This document shows positions 1 through 14,200 of a DNA stretch of 64,000 bases, one piece after another (position 1 is the stretch's first letter; every line of letters begins with the position of its first letter). The stretch is from positions 9,127,312-9,191,311 of the forward strand of contig NC_092675.1 of NCBI RefSeq assembly GCF_964355755.1, read 5' to 3'. The DNA is from Antedon mediterranea (taxonomy: Eukaryota; Echinodermata; Crinoidea; Comatulida; Antedonidae). The notes below the pieces were generated by a model. The model worked only from the letters and a program-made list of their open reading frames with translations, had not been told where the DNA came from and ran no database searches. The position numbers and the translations under genes were made by a program.

Positions 1-2674
1 AAGTTAGCCAATAAAATCTATTTTGGCACTAATATCGAGCTGGAGCTAGTTTTCCTTACATATGTGACTATCGTCGATTCAATCAGGTTTTACTTTACAT
101 ATACATAAGCATTTTAACCGACCAATCAGAACAGGGTTATTTATTATTATTGTCTCCTGGCAAAAAAAATTATTTACCTGAAAAAAATAGTAAAATTGTC
201 TGGTTTTGTGTTAAATTCAACGTTTTATTTTGTTTATAAGCTAAATCATCATAACCTCATTAAAACTGCAAAATAGCATATTCAAAGTCTGATTTTATAA
301 ATCTTTACTTTTCATGATTTTGGGGGACAATACATCATTAAACTTTTGATTCTGTGTGGCTGGCTTACAAATCCTAACTTTGTTAGATTGTAATGCAATT
401 AAATCAGAATGCTAATTGTTATTTTGCCCGAATGTATGCAACCTCCAAGGTGATCCACATAATAATTACCCTCAATTACTTGAAAGTTGATAATAACCAC
501 GTATATATAATTATACAGGTATATATATTTACCGTAATAACGATTAGCTCACCAGAACATGCTGGCCTAGCCTTGCATGATACAGACCACTAATTGGGCG
601 TTATACAGGCCAAATGTTGAGAACTCCTGTTAAAGGCATTAACAGTAAAATGAACAAAAGGGCTGCAGTAATAATAAACTATTAATGAATGTGATGATTG
701 AAAAAAAAGCAAGATGATTCAATAGTATATATTGATTTATTTTTACATTTAATATACAACTTTGCATACACCTAAAATAATTCTTGACACAATCTGGACT
801 ATTACACATAATATTTCAAAAGTTATTGGAAAGCTATGGGTCTAATTTGAAAATTGGTTAAATATAGTTACAGCAAAATAACATTGGCAGGATTACAGGC
901 TTATAAAGGTTCTATTTCATACATATCCAACAGCAAGTAACTGTCAATTTCAGGATGAGTAAACCAAGTCTCTTTTGAGGCATGGAGGAGTAAAAACAGA
1001 GTTACATTACAATCAATTGAACCATGGAATTTTAAGGCAAGCATGGTAACCACAAGCTTTTCACATCTGCAAAATGTAACAAGCTGTAACCAGGTTTGCA
1101 TACTGTGAAGACAATTTTGTGGAAAATCTCCCGAGATTTCACAGGGGTTCCTTGTAAAATCTCGAAGAAAAACATACCAACAAGAGGCCTGTGTTTTTGT
1201 TCCGAGTTCTTACTGCGTGCATGTGTATTGCCCTGGGATTAAATGTCCAATCATAGTAATCAAATTGTGCGCAACATGGTTACAATTTGTTACAAGTTGT
1301 ACAAATTTATGCAGATGTGAAAAGGGTATTGACTATTATTGTAAATTCGTATGAATCAAATTCTAGGCAAAAAGAATAAGCTATATAAAAAGATACAATA
1401 TATGTACTAATGGTATAACATAAACTGTACAAACTTACTACAATAATATAAAGATTATACAGAACGGTATAAAATAGGCTATATTTAAATAGAATAAAGG
1501 ACCTAACAACAATTAAATTTAAATAATATCAAATATATGAATATAAAAAATATATATTGCAACAAAATAATAGATATATATTTCTCTACAATAACATTGT
1601 GTCAAGTTTATAACAGAACAATATGTAATTACAATGTATAGTTGGTAAATAGTTGGTTTGTGTGCAATTTTGCTGGATTCTAATGTATGTATCGGTTGTT
1701 TTTTTTCTAGTGTTTCCGCTGTATTTTTATTTTCTTATTACGTTATTGGAGGCAATTCAGTTTTATACTGCAATTTCTTTTTTAAATATAAAATAAATAA
1801 ATAAATAAATATTAGTTTTAAATTAAAATATTGTATAACACCAAGTAAAAACAGCATTGTATTTTTAATTTATTGTCATGGTTTATCAATAAATACTGTA
1901 TTAAATCATTACAATATACAAATTCTAAAGTACATTAAAAGGCCTACAACAAATGACCTTGTTAAAATAATGTAGTTACACCTCATTAAGACCATCAAAT
2001 GTACCAACATAAATCAAAATTATTTGAACATTTATTGACCATATACTCATAATTTGCATGAATTAAAATAGACCTGTTATAAATTGTATACAAAATAACC
2101 TGAATCTGATAAAATATGATATATTTCTAGACATTTAAATACCAATAATTACTACTATTAAACTCCTAAATAATTTACATTACTGTATATTGTTTACAAA
2201 AATATTACACTTTCTGAATTCAAGTTCGATTTATAATTTTTTATGTGCAACATATATATATATATATATTTACAATACTGTAGCACTCTGCCATGATTTG
2301 GAACCAGCAATTCATGGCAAAATTGTACTGCACCACATAGTGGCAATGAATGACATGGTAACATGATAAACTGACAATAAATGGCAGGTTTTACATAAAG
2401 TCTGGCTTTTAAAATGTGTTTTCCATAGTAGGAAAGACTTGACCTTTATGACCGTAAGTACATTTTGATTTTCAAAGACATTCTATTAATCAAGGAGTTG
2501 GAAAGTGTATCACTTATTTTCAAATGTATATTGCACTTATTACGTAAGGCATTTAAAGAAAACTATTTCATTAGTAAATTTTAATCTGTTAGATTGGTAC
2601 ATTGCTTTGTAGGAACATACACACAGGAGGAGGAGGAGGTTTTATGAAAGACAATATCTGGCAATATGAAATGT
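1..2674. other. AT-rich intergenic sequence 3' of the FERM gene
   Basis: I see no convincing exon here. The sequence is AT-rich with A- and T-runs and a short (TA)n tract near 2255. A segment at about 1735-1812 ends in an (AAAT)n tail and resembles the 3' end of a plus-strand LINE, but too little is present to classify it. Part of the stretch could be 3' UTR of the minus-strand FERM gene, since AATAAA on the minus strand occurs more than once, but I cannot place a polyadenylation site. Confidence 0.4.
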
Positions 2675-2872
2675 TTGTTGGGTGGGTGAAAGGGGTGGAT
2701 TGTCACTATAACTATATTAATCCTATGGTTGTCATGATGCTTGTTGGGTGGGTGAAAGGGGTGGATTATCACTATAACTATATTAATCCTATGGTTGTCA
2801 TGATGCTTGTTGGGTGGGTGAAAGGGGTGGATTATCACTATAACTATATTAATCCTATGGTTGTCATGATGC
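2675..2872. repeat. Tandem repeat, exactly three 66-bp units
   Basis: Three near-identical copies start at 2675, 2741 and 2807. The unit begins TTGTTGGGTGGGTGAAAGG and ends GTTGTCATGATGC. The period is a multiple of three, so an open frame runs through it on both strands. That openness is a by-product of the repeat and I do not call a gene. Confidence 0.95.
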
Positions 2873-3623
2873 TTGTTCCGTTTGTGATGGCATTCTACAA
2901 TATACCATTTATAATTGAAAAATTCTTGTATGTTATTGATGCATAATTACAGGTCACAAAGAAGTTAATTAATTCTTGTGCCTCTGTGTGTATCTAGAAA
3001 GTTGTACAGATGTTTGAAACACAAAAAATGAAAAAAAAAATATTCTAAATTTTAATTGGCTATATCAAAGTAATATTAAAGTTATTCACTTTAAGTCGAA
3101 AATTCGAGCCAAAAACAACAGTTTACGTAATTAACAGGTAAATTAATTAGATTACATTTCGTCTGAGAAATCGTCGCAAGCGAAAGTAAACAAAGATTTC
3201 AAACCATGAGTATGCATTATGCATGATGCTAATTAGGATTGTTTACAACTCATCACGGTTGAGCAGGTGTTTTCACACAGATCGCGAGGAAGTTTTATGA
3301 TTATGCATACAGAGTAGCCAAACAAGCGCATTGCATTATGGGATATGTTTTGATTGAAAACTTTGACTGGAAGTCAAAGTTATTTTTTGAACAAAAAACA
3401 TCTGTATTTCGGTTAAATTATTTTTTTTTTTACTAATTTTTGGTGAAAGTTAATAACTATTATAATACTTCAAAATGATCCACTTTTTTTCCAAATTAAA
3501 AAAAAAAAATTTTTTTGGAATTAGTCAAAGGGACAATACATCTTTAATAAAAAGTGGCTATTTGTTAGAATGAAAACAAAATTTAAATAGGTAAATATTC
3601 AAAACCTTAATATTAATTGTAAA
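2873..3623. other. Non-coding, possible 3' UTR or flank of the FERM gene
   Basis: No exon is seen. The phrase GGGACAATACATC at about 3530 also occurs near 326, which suggests an old interspersed repeat. Long A/T runs lie at 3420-3515. Confidence 0.35.
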
Positions 3624-5277
3624 CTATTTATTATTTTTGCGCAAATCTTGACTAGATTCTGTTAAAGTTGAAAATAAAACAGACCGTAATTTATGCAAGA
3701 CTGATAATGAATAGTCATAGATGGTTATTACAAAATTCTCATGAATTATTGAATAAAATTCGGTAATGCTCTGTTTCAGAGGTGTGTAGTAGTCTGAATA
3801 AAAATCGCGTACACATTGTAAACTCCTGAAATCGCGTACTGCACTCAAATTTGTGCAATCAATTTCAAACAAAATGATTAGGACTAGTGTCAAACTGAAA
3901 ATAGCAACACTGCAACAAGGAAGAAGTTTAACAAATATGGAAGGTTTGTTCTGCATGATCTCCATGTTGGAGTCTGACATTGAATTAGGTTTGAAAGATT
4001 TGTGCTCAACAAAGGAATGGTTGTTTGCTACAATATTATCCTCTTGAGAGTTGCAAGGCGGTACATCAGACAAGTTGCAAGGAGGTACATCAGACAAGTT
4101 GCAAGGAGGTACATCAGAGAGCTTGCAAACTTCAGTACATGGTGCAGTTGTAGTATCCTCAATGTTTTCATGATCAACAGGTTGATAGGATGGCAGTTGG
4201 TTATCATACCTCCGTGGGGTTGAATGATTGGAATCCGAGATGTTCGAAAAACCTACAAAAGATTAACATAATTAGCAATTACTTAAATTTATCTTTTTTT
4301 TAAAAGCAAACCTATTCAAAAGGATGAGTTATAAAAAGAAATTAAAATTGAAAGGAATTAGCTTGACAATTATCTTGATGATCGAAAATGGTGCTTTGAT
4401 TTTAGCAATCAGTATTTAAAAAGTTGAAACAGTAATTTATAACTGTATCTATAACTGTTCACAATTGTCTTCAATTCAACCAATAATGAACTTACCATCA
4501 TAAGCATGTACATCTGAACTGTAAAGATGATCCATAAATGACTTTGTTCTTCTTGGCTTTACTAGAGGTGGACTCCTGCATTATGCATACAAAAATAAAA
4601 CACTATGATTGAAGACATTTCATTTATGTTACAGGTCACACTCAACATTGCAAACAACCAAAAATATCTCAGGGAAACAATCAGAATTGACGAACAGGAC
4701 ATGTTACATTTGATGGAGAGAATGATAGTTTGGGTCATTATTGAAAAGGACGCTTATTTGAAGGAGTATGGTATACATGTTTTGCGCTCATATGGTTGGT
4801 ATTTGATAGGAGCATACATGTCATATTTGAAGCAGGCAGTATATAATTCAGTTCATTCTTTCTGTGTTTAAATTTACCTTGCAAAAATAGGTTCTTCTCT
4901 TGTAATGTTTGCACTCTGTTCTAACAATTCGTGTTGTGTTCTCCCACTATATTAATTTAAAACAGTAATTGTGTAAGAGAAGCAAGACATTTTCCATATA
5001 CAATGGTATCTCTGAATACCAACCATCTGAAAACTTATATTAACATCCTAAACTTACTCACTATTCTTCTTTTAATCAAATACATTAGGATTTTCCTTTT
5101 ACAATTCTGTATGATTTATTCAGTTCGTTGGTTGGTGTAAAATACATTTTTAAAAGTAAAAGTGTAGAAAATACCTTAATGCCTTGAGAAAAATAAGTTA
5201 CTCACGAGAACCTAAACCGTGTTCCACGAAATAAACTACCAGATGTCTTTGTTGTCACATCTTTTGATCTTTGAAAC
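3624..5277 (-). CDS. FRMD5: FERM gene exons 9-12 (FERM-adjacent region, linker, membrane anchor, stop)
   Basis: The exons are 5206-5277, 4878-4946, 4496-4575 and 3624-4252. Exon 9 ends the basic GSLFRGTRFRF motif and exon 10 continues SGRTQHELLEQSA, a strong match to the FERM-adjacent region. Exon 12 holds three copies of an 8-residue unit (LSDVPPCN), encoded by a 24-bp tandem repeat at about 4050-4123. It also holds the hydrophobic segment (VAIFSLTLVLIILF) and an 80-residue tail before TAG at 3626-3624. Confidence 0.87.
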
Positions 5278-8200
5278 CTGACAAGCAAAAGTTCAAATTC
5301 AATATAACGTATACAGTGACATTTCATATTTTCATTATCCATCCATATTAGTAGATTGATGTATCATTTACATTTGTTTCAGACAGGCTTTATTATGAAA
5401 GACCCCACTCATCCGTTACATTACTGTTATAACTTAAATAGATCAGGCATTAGGCTACGACCTCCAAGAGCAAATCTTTGTAGAACTAGAAAATCCTTCG
5501 TTTTAAATAGCATTCATATTTTTAATTCTAATGTAAGACGTTAATGCAATTTTTAATAGTTTTACATTTTTAACAGTATTTTTTAACTTTTTATCTTGTA
5601 TTTTTAATCTGTTATTATACTGCACGTTTTTAAATTGTTGCAATATTGTTGTTTTAATCTACCAAGCAAAGTGAATTTCCATTTTTATGGACAAATAAAA
5701 TTTCTTGAATCTTCTTGAATCTTGAATCTTTATTCATCCATTATAGTTTAGTGTGCTGCTGTGTTCATATCATTATATTTAAACTACATTCAACTATATT
5801 ACAAAATTATTTATTAGAGTATTGTTTCCCAAGTTGTGCTGCTTATAATATAGCCACTATACTATGACAAAAGAATACCAGTTTGTATCCTGAAAAAGAT
5901 GCAGCAAATCAAAATAAATGGGGCTATGTTCGCTGGAATGTTTCAACTAACGTCAGTATAGCTATGTTTTGCCTAGTTTACAACAGCCTAACTTGAATCA
6001 TAACTCTTACAATTATTATTTCATACATTATTATATAATACAAAATATAAAATGGTAAATGCCAGGCAGGGACAGCTTAAGCAAAGTACATTTTTTAAAA
6101 CTAAAATCAACCAGCTACCCCAATTTAAAAATGATTTAATAATAAATTACAATAATAACTACAGTAATTTCAATATGTCTATATATCCTCCTTTAAAATG
6201 CATAAAACAAAAGAATATAGTTAGAATAGGTAGAATCAAGCAGGTTAGACCATATAGAGAAAAGATTAGTGGAATCTCATCCTTTAAATATCACATCAAG
6301 ATTATAAAAAAAAACTTACTTGAAGAAAGACTGATGATCTACTGCACACTTCCAGAGATGTTTACTAGCTGCAGATGTTTCTGAGCGAAACCGATGAATT
6401 ACCTTACGCTGGACAAAATAAAACAAAGTTTCACATACATATACAGGTAGTAGAATTCATAACCACTATTAATAATAGAAACAATAATGGGAATATTCTG
6501 AAGAATCATATCAAAGCAATGTTTGATGTCTGTTTTCTCTGTTTAGTAGTATTAGCAGTACTTGACTGTGTAGGACAGGTAAAATACTGTAAAATGATAC
6601 ATCCTACTTAAAACTCACAGGTCTACAAGCTTCATATCTTTTTATATCAGCTGAATTTTAGCCTCTCGTATTTATTGGTACTATTTACTGATCTCTTCAA
6701 ATGCACTGTCTAAGCTAGCCCTAATGACCACTAACACGAAGGATACTCCTGCCACGCAAGCACAACAACAAGACAATCAAAACAAACCTGTCCTGCCACG
6801 AGGGATGAATAAAGATATACTTATATAGAATGTTCCTACCTCATTCACCAAAGCACTTATATAGAATGTTCTTCCATCAAACGACAGTCTAGAAACCTCT
6901 TTCCATGTGAAATGCTGTAGCTCTTCCCGGCCTTTAAGTAAACTAATGCCTTTGTATGTCAAACCTATATACACTAATGTTCCATAGATATCCTGTGCAA
7001 AAAATATAGGGATATCTTTAATTGTATAATCATTAACAAATAAACTTTTGGGTTTCAATAGGTTTACATACAATAATGTATTTTTACTATTGTATTTTTA
7101 TTTCTATGTCGGTCAGTTGAGCACTAACTTGAGCACGTATATGGCCTTGTTATCTAGAAGAACAGTGTTGATGTCAAATCGAGTGGTTATGGAGAAAAAG
7201 TCACTGATGTCATAAAGTGAACAATTGGCATTCAGTAAGAATATTCATAAAATACATCAATTTAAAACACATTCTAGTCTGATTTCCATATCATATTCTC
7301 CCTCTCTTTTTAAATACATCCTGCGAATAGTATAGGCTAAATCTTACTTACCCTGACTGGATGAGGGTCCACTCCGTAAGTGAGTAGAGTGTGGGCCTTT
7401 TTTATGAAATTCTTTTCTGCATTAGCTACACTCATGCCCCTGTAGATAACATGAAAACAAAACTGACATAAAAATAAATGAATGACATACCATATTTATT
7501 CGAATCATTTGAAATAAATGACTTTCTAAAACGCTATTGATTTTGGTTTTTAACCAGGTTTTTGAAAATAGTATTTGTTTGAAATATATTGGGGATAATT
7601 CATTCACAGACTTTAGTTATTAATAATTTTAACAATTAGACAGCAATAGGAAAGTAGGAGAAGCAATTGTTACTGTACCCTAAACACTTGTGCTTGTTTT
7701 CCACTGCCTTTTCAAATCTATTAGACTGTTTTGGAACCAACTTGAATCTGTTCACATAATCACCAATAGCAGACACATCATAATCACCAACATTTGCTGG
7801 ATAAAAAAAGTAACGCAGTATAAATTGCCATACATGTCACATGTATGGCAATTTATACTGCGATGTCGACAGAAGTGTGCAAACCATTGCCACAACATTT
7901 ACACAGGTTCAAGGCTCTCCTTGACCATAGGTCTGGTGGTAGTCTTTACAGATAAGGACTTAGACATTGGCCTTTGTACATCAGTTGATCTGTACTGATC
8001 CACCTTCTCAGCCCCTATCGGTATGTATACATAAGGACACCCTAATTAAAATTTCCTCAATGGAGGATGAATAATGTCACACCAAAAAATAAAATAAATT
8101 AGACAATCGAGTTTGAAATTGAGAAATTCTGTAATTTTAATAACTAATATTATCATCATCAAAATGATCTTACTACCTTGAATAATATAAGCTGCTAATA

Positions 8201-11200
8201 TGACTAAGTCTTCCTTGTTGCATAGCAGACGACCATGCTGCAAATCTCTACAAAGCTGTAGGAATAGGTGGTATTGAGTTATTCCTTCTTTGATGGCCTG
8301 AGGGTTAGCTGGGTAAGTCTTCACTCTGAACACAAGGTTGTAAGGTGGCCCTCCTATAAATAAATTAAATAAACATACACTTAAAGCCCGATTTGAAAAT
8401 TTTTCATATCAAGTTAACCATGTGGTTCAGTCTTTTCCAACCTTCCAGAAATTGGACTTTATTTTTGTTCTAATTTCAACTACAGTATGTTGATTTAGAT
8501 GATGATATTGACCTTTAATCAATTTAATTGAACTCTCTATTTCTATTTTCAGTCGCATTCAACAGCGGGAAACCCGCCACTAATAGAATGGATTAAAAAT
8601 ATCGAAAACATTATGAAAACTTAAAACTATATATATATATATATATATCTATCTATCTATCTTTCTCTAAGTACCTTCACTTGCACTGATGCAAAGGCTA
8701 GTGTTGCCCGAAAGCTCTGCTAACTTTTCTGGCTGTTTTACTTTATCGTTTTGATTTAGCTTTTCGCTTTTTTTTTGCATCTCCATTGAGATCCAGCCAC
8801 TGATACCCACAGTATTGTCATTTTTTTTTAAATTTATATTTTTATATTAGCCTAATTCGATCCGTATACAAATTAAATTATTTTCTTGGCACAAGTCCGA
8901 CTTAAACAACGTCACGTCATAGCGACAACGAGAGATGCGGAAATTCACCACGCGATGGAATGTTTAGGAGGCCTAGCGCTTTCTGGGTACGCTATGAAGT
9001 ATGTGGTTCGTCGTGATCATACTTTGTTGGAGGCCTAGAAAATATGAAAGTTACCGTACCGCCATGGTTCTTACACACATTTTTATGTTTTTGTTTGTTT
9101 TTAATCAAAAGCCCTTTACTTTTAAATTAATACACAATTATTTTTCATAAATAGTCCTGATACGTAAAAAGCTTTGTTGTAACAAAATGGAAAGTGATAT
9201 TAATGGGCAAATACTTTCTTATCATTGGCCAATTAATAGCCTTTGTTACCCAGAAGTGTGAAACTCGACTAAAAGCTCAACTTCATTAAAGTCGAACTGC
9301 AAACTTCGACTACTTCTTTTATGAATCGAATTTGAAGTAATAGCAGGAACTACTTATTGAAGTTGAAGTTCAAACTACGACTAAATATGATGTTTACAGA
9401 ATCAATCTGGAGTATGGAGTGCCAAACATAATATTGTCTGTTACTACAGCCTATATCTCACAAAATTGGCAACAGAACATTTTTACAAGAATTTAAACAT
9501 TTATTTGAAAATGTTCCAATAAGGTTTTTGATAAGATTTGCACAGCGTAATTTATGCACGATTTTATGAAATTCATCATAATTCCAAAACCAATAGTCAT
9601 ATTTTATTGAAACTGAATACAATTAATATCAAGTGTCAACTCAAGGAGTAAAAATGGCGTGTTGCACAAGAAATTATATCGGTGACGCCTAGATAGATCA
9701 GGCGTTTCTCGTCTGTCAACCTTGTTAAGTGTTGGTTTAGTTATTTATACCAATAAATATTTAATTTATTTCTTCTGTCATGGCTTACTGTCATGCAGTC
9801 AACGTAATAAATAATTCAGACTCATGAAAACACATTAAACATGATGGGTGGTGTTACTTTTTATTTCAATTCTGTATTTTCCAACATATTAATATTAATA
9901 CAATATCATAACAAAACTGAAAAAAAAATTGTTTGGGAGGAGCTGAAAAATAGTAAAGAACTAATTGTGATGATAGCCCTCTTTTACACACAATTAAATT
10001 TTAAATAAAAACCGGTAAATTTCCTTCCGTTTGGAAACGTTCCAATATTGTTCATATTCATAAGGGGGGACCAAGAAATTGATTTCTAACTATAGACCTA
10101 TCTCTCTGTTGTCTACCATTTCTAAATTGTTTGAAAAAATTGTTTTTAACCATATTTCGACTCATGTTTCTCCTGCCATTGCTTCCTGTCAGCATGGCTT
10201 TGTAACTGGTAGGTCATGTGAAACAAACCTTGCCACCCTGTTGACCACAGTTTACGAAGCCATTGATGACAGGAAGCAATGTGATATTATTTACACTGAC
10301 TTTTCTAAGGCGTTTGATCTTGTTCCTCATAATTTACTCTTATCAAAATTACAACGTTTTGGTTTTCATAATGATTTTATCTCCTGGTTTCGTAGTTATC
10401 TTAATGGTAGGTTCCAGAGAGTGGTCATTGAGGGTATATCCTCTGAATGGCTTCCTATTCAGTCCGGTGTCCCTCAGGGATCGATTCTTGGTCCTCTCCT
10501 TTTCAATCTTTTTGTCAATGATATCCCAAAACTCTTCACCCACTCCAGATGTCTTATGTTTGCTGATGATGTTAAGCTATACAGAATTATTGGTAGTGTT
10601 GAGGATGCTGACAGGCTTCAGGTGGATTTGGACAAGCTATGTTATTGGGCTGCTTTATGGGGTATGTCCCTCAATCCAGTAAAGTGCAATATTTTAACTA
10701 TTACTTCGGAAAAGAACATTTTATTTTATAATTATTTAATTAATGACAATCCCATTAATAGGGTGCAATCGCAAAAAGATCTTGGTGTTTTTATTGATAG
10801 TTCCCTTTGTTTTTCTTTTCATATTGATTATCTTGTTGGCAAGTGCAATAGACTGCTTGGGCTGATGTGGCGTAATTGTAAACATTTTGACAGGCAAACC
10901 AAAATCCACCTTTATTATTCAATTATCCATCCCATTCTCAACTTCAGTTCTGTTATTTTTAATTCTATTTCGAAAACTCAGTCTACGCTCATTCAGCGTC
11001 TGCATAACCGTTTTTTACGCTACATCAGCCACAACCAGAATCCTGACTTTCATTTCCATGTCCGATCTCCTGAGTCTCGTAGAACCTTTTTTGATCTTGT
11101 TTTTTTGTATAAATGTATTAATTCTTTATTTGACTGTAACTTAGTTAGTAATTTTTATCTTAGAGTCCCTAGTCGTCGTCTTAGAAGAAATACTACTTTT

Positions 11201-14200
11201 CATATTCCTTTTAGTAGAGCAAATGTTTTTAAAAATGGTTTTATTAGTAGATTAAGTCAAACTTACAATTCTTTTACTTTAAGAAACCCTGAGTTAGATA
11301 TTTTTAGTAATAATTTCCGTAAGTTGAACCATGAGCTCACTGTTGGTTGGGAAATAAAAAAATAAAATAAATAAATAAAATAAATTATTTAGTTATTATT
11401 ATAAATTAATTATTAAATTTATTATGATTTAAATTAATATTTAATATAAATTAATCACCTAAAAACTAACTAATATATATATTTTTTTAATAACATATTA
11501 TACCCTGAACAGAAATTGACCAATATTATTGTTAAACTTGGGAATAATTATTCTTGTTGCGTGGTGGTGTTGAACTTATTATTAAAACTTGAAATATTAT
11601 TGGCGGAAGACAACAATTGTTGGCATAAATTTGTAAAATACCATCATCATAACTGAAATTTATATTGCTCTTTAAATAATGGTAATGTATGTCCTAGCCT
11701 CTGAGTACAAGTCATCATGTGTTGCCCCATACCTCCAATGCATGAAATATGTGGCAGAATTAAATTAAAAGTAATTAAAATCACTCCACTAAGGTCATAA
11801 TGACACGCATACCCCACCAGCTATATGTGGGGATTAATCTAATCATGTGATAATTAAATACTGTCCCCTATAATTGTTACTGCCCCCTATAATTGTTATC
11901 AGTTCAAATTAATTGCTTTCTTTTGTATTCATGAACCGGTCAAAGAAGCAACAGATAGTTTTTGTCTTTTATTTAATTAAAGATCTTCACCATTGCAGTT
12001 GCAAGATTAAAGAACCATACTGATCTCTTTTTTCATGCTAAAAACAATTAAAGCCAAAAACACCACTGGACCGTGAACAAAGTGAGAAAAGGCTTGTCTT
12101 TCCTTTTGTGTTGTCGTTCACATCCTTACATATATATTACAATTAAAATAACTATGCATCTTGGGTAGGGACGTCACTCCACTAAGGTCATAATGACCCG
12201 CATACCCCATCATCTATATATTACAATTCAAATAACTATGCATCTTGGGGTAGGGACGTCACTCCACTAAGGTCATAATGACCCGCATACCCCATCATCT
12301 ATATATTACAATTAAAATAACTATGCATCTTGGGGTAGGGACGTCACTCCACTAAGGTCATAATGACCCGCACCCCTCCACCTATATTACAATTAAAATA
12401 ACTATGCATCTTGGGGTAGGGACGTCACTCCACTAAGGTCATTATGACCCGCATACCCCATCATCTATATATTACAATTAAAATAACTATGCATCTTGGG
12501 GTAGGGACGTCACTCCACTAAGGTCATAATGACCCGCACCCCTCCACCTATATTACAATTAAAATAACTATGCATCTTGGGGTAGGGACGTCACTCCACT
12601 AAGGTCATATTGACCCGCACCCCTCCACCTATATTACAATTAAAATAACTATGCATCTTGGGGTAGGGACGTCACTCCACTAAGGTCATAATGACTGGCA
12701 CCTCTCCACCTATATTACAATTAAAATAACTACAGTATACATCTTGGGGTAGGGACGTCACTCCACTAAGGCCATAATGACCGGCACCTCTCCACCTATA
12801 TTACAATTAAAATAACTACAGTATGCATCTTGGGGTAGGGACGTCACTCCACTAAGGTCAAAATGACCGGCACCTCTCCACCTATATTACAATTAAAATA
12901 ACTACAGTATGCATCTTGGGGTAGGGACGTCACTCCACTAAGGTCAAAATGACCGGCATACCCAAACCACCTATATATTACAATTAAAATACCGTAACTG
13001 TTTCGACCAAACTATATTTGTTATGATTACATTATGGGCGCGCTCCTTAAAGCGTCGTAGATCCACATAGCGAGTAGTTAGCTTGCACACTGATGTTTTT
13101 GCTGCTGTTATTTCAGTAAAATACCTGTTTTTTTAAACACTGTCATTATATACCATTTACTGTGATGTATAGGGTAATGGATATGAATACTATTATTGGT
13201 TTTAAGATTATTATTTATACTTTTTATGGAATTAATGATGATTTGAGAACGCATTGGAAGAGCTATGAATATGTTATGTAGTGGCTAGTAAAGCCTTTGT
13301 TTGAGCCTAGCTATTATTTCTAGAAAATGTAACTGTATTTTGTTTTTATTTGAGAAATAAATTTATTGATTGATTATTATTATTATTATTATTAGCTTGG
13401 TAAAGCTCTGTTGGATTCGCTCAAGTCTTAAGCTTATAATATGTATGGTATAATTAAGTTCATGAGAATTTATGTTATATATATTTGGTTTCCTTCAGTT
13501 AAGTCATAATGGTTTTATAAGATGATATTATGTTGATTTATGAGTTTTTGCCAGTATAGACTAGTTGCTAAAGCATGTTACCTAGCCGTTTGTTCTGAAT
13601 GCTAATAAATATTCATGAATTCTATTGTTTCAGTGACTATACAGGAAGTTGCCTGATTAGAACTGTTTATGTGACTTGCCTTTGTTTTCTGTTAAGCTTT
13701 TAATCATAATATCTAGAAATGTACTGTATGCTTTACTAGGTATAATTCTAAGTTTATTATTGTACATGCATTTAGACTTAATTATTAATATTTTAGGATC
13801 TACCATCCCCTGCTTACCTGTATGGTATTGATGCTTACCAGACACTGTTGTGTTGAATGTTTTATTACATCAGGTCAAAGCATTAAGTTTATTTACATGC
13901 CCTGTGAACTGTTTTAAACTGATTTATTAGTTTTTTAACTAATTATTCAATTTTGGGTGTGTTATAACAATTACTGTACGAGATTAATGATTACATGATT
14001 CATTATTGGAATATATCGCCATCACACTCACGTCTTTGTGTATTATAGTTGTTACAGTGCGCCACCTTGTGCCCTTTCGGGAAACATTGTTTTCACTTAT
14101 TGTTAGTTGGTTCGTGATATACTATATAGGCCTAGAAGCCTAGTGTCGGTTGATATTATTCTTTATTTATTAAAAGTGTTCATATCTACGTAAAGTTGAT

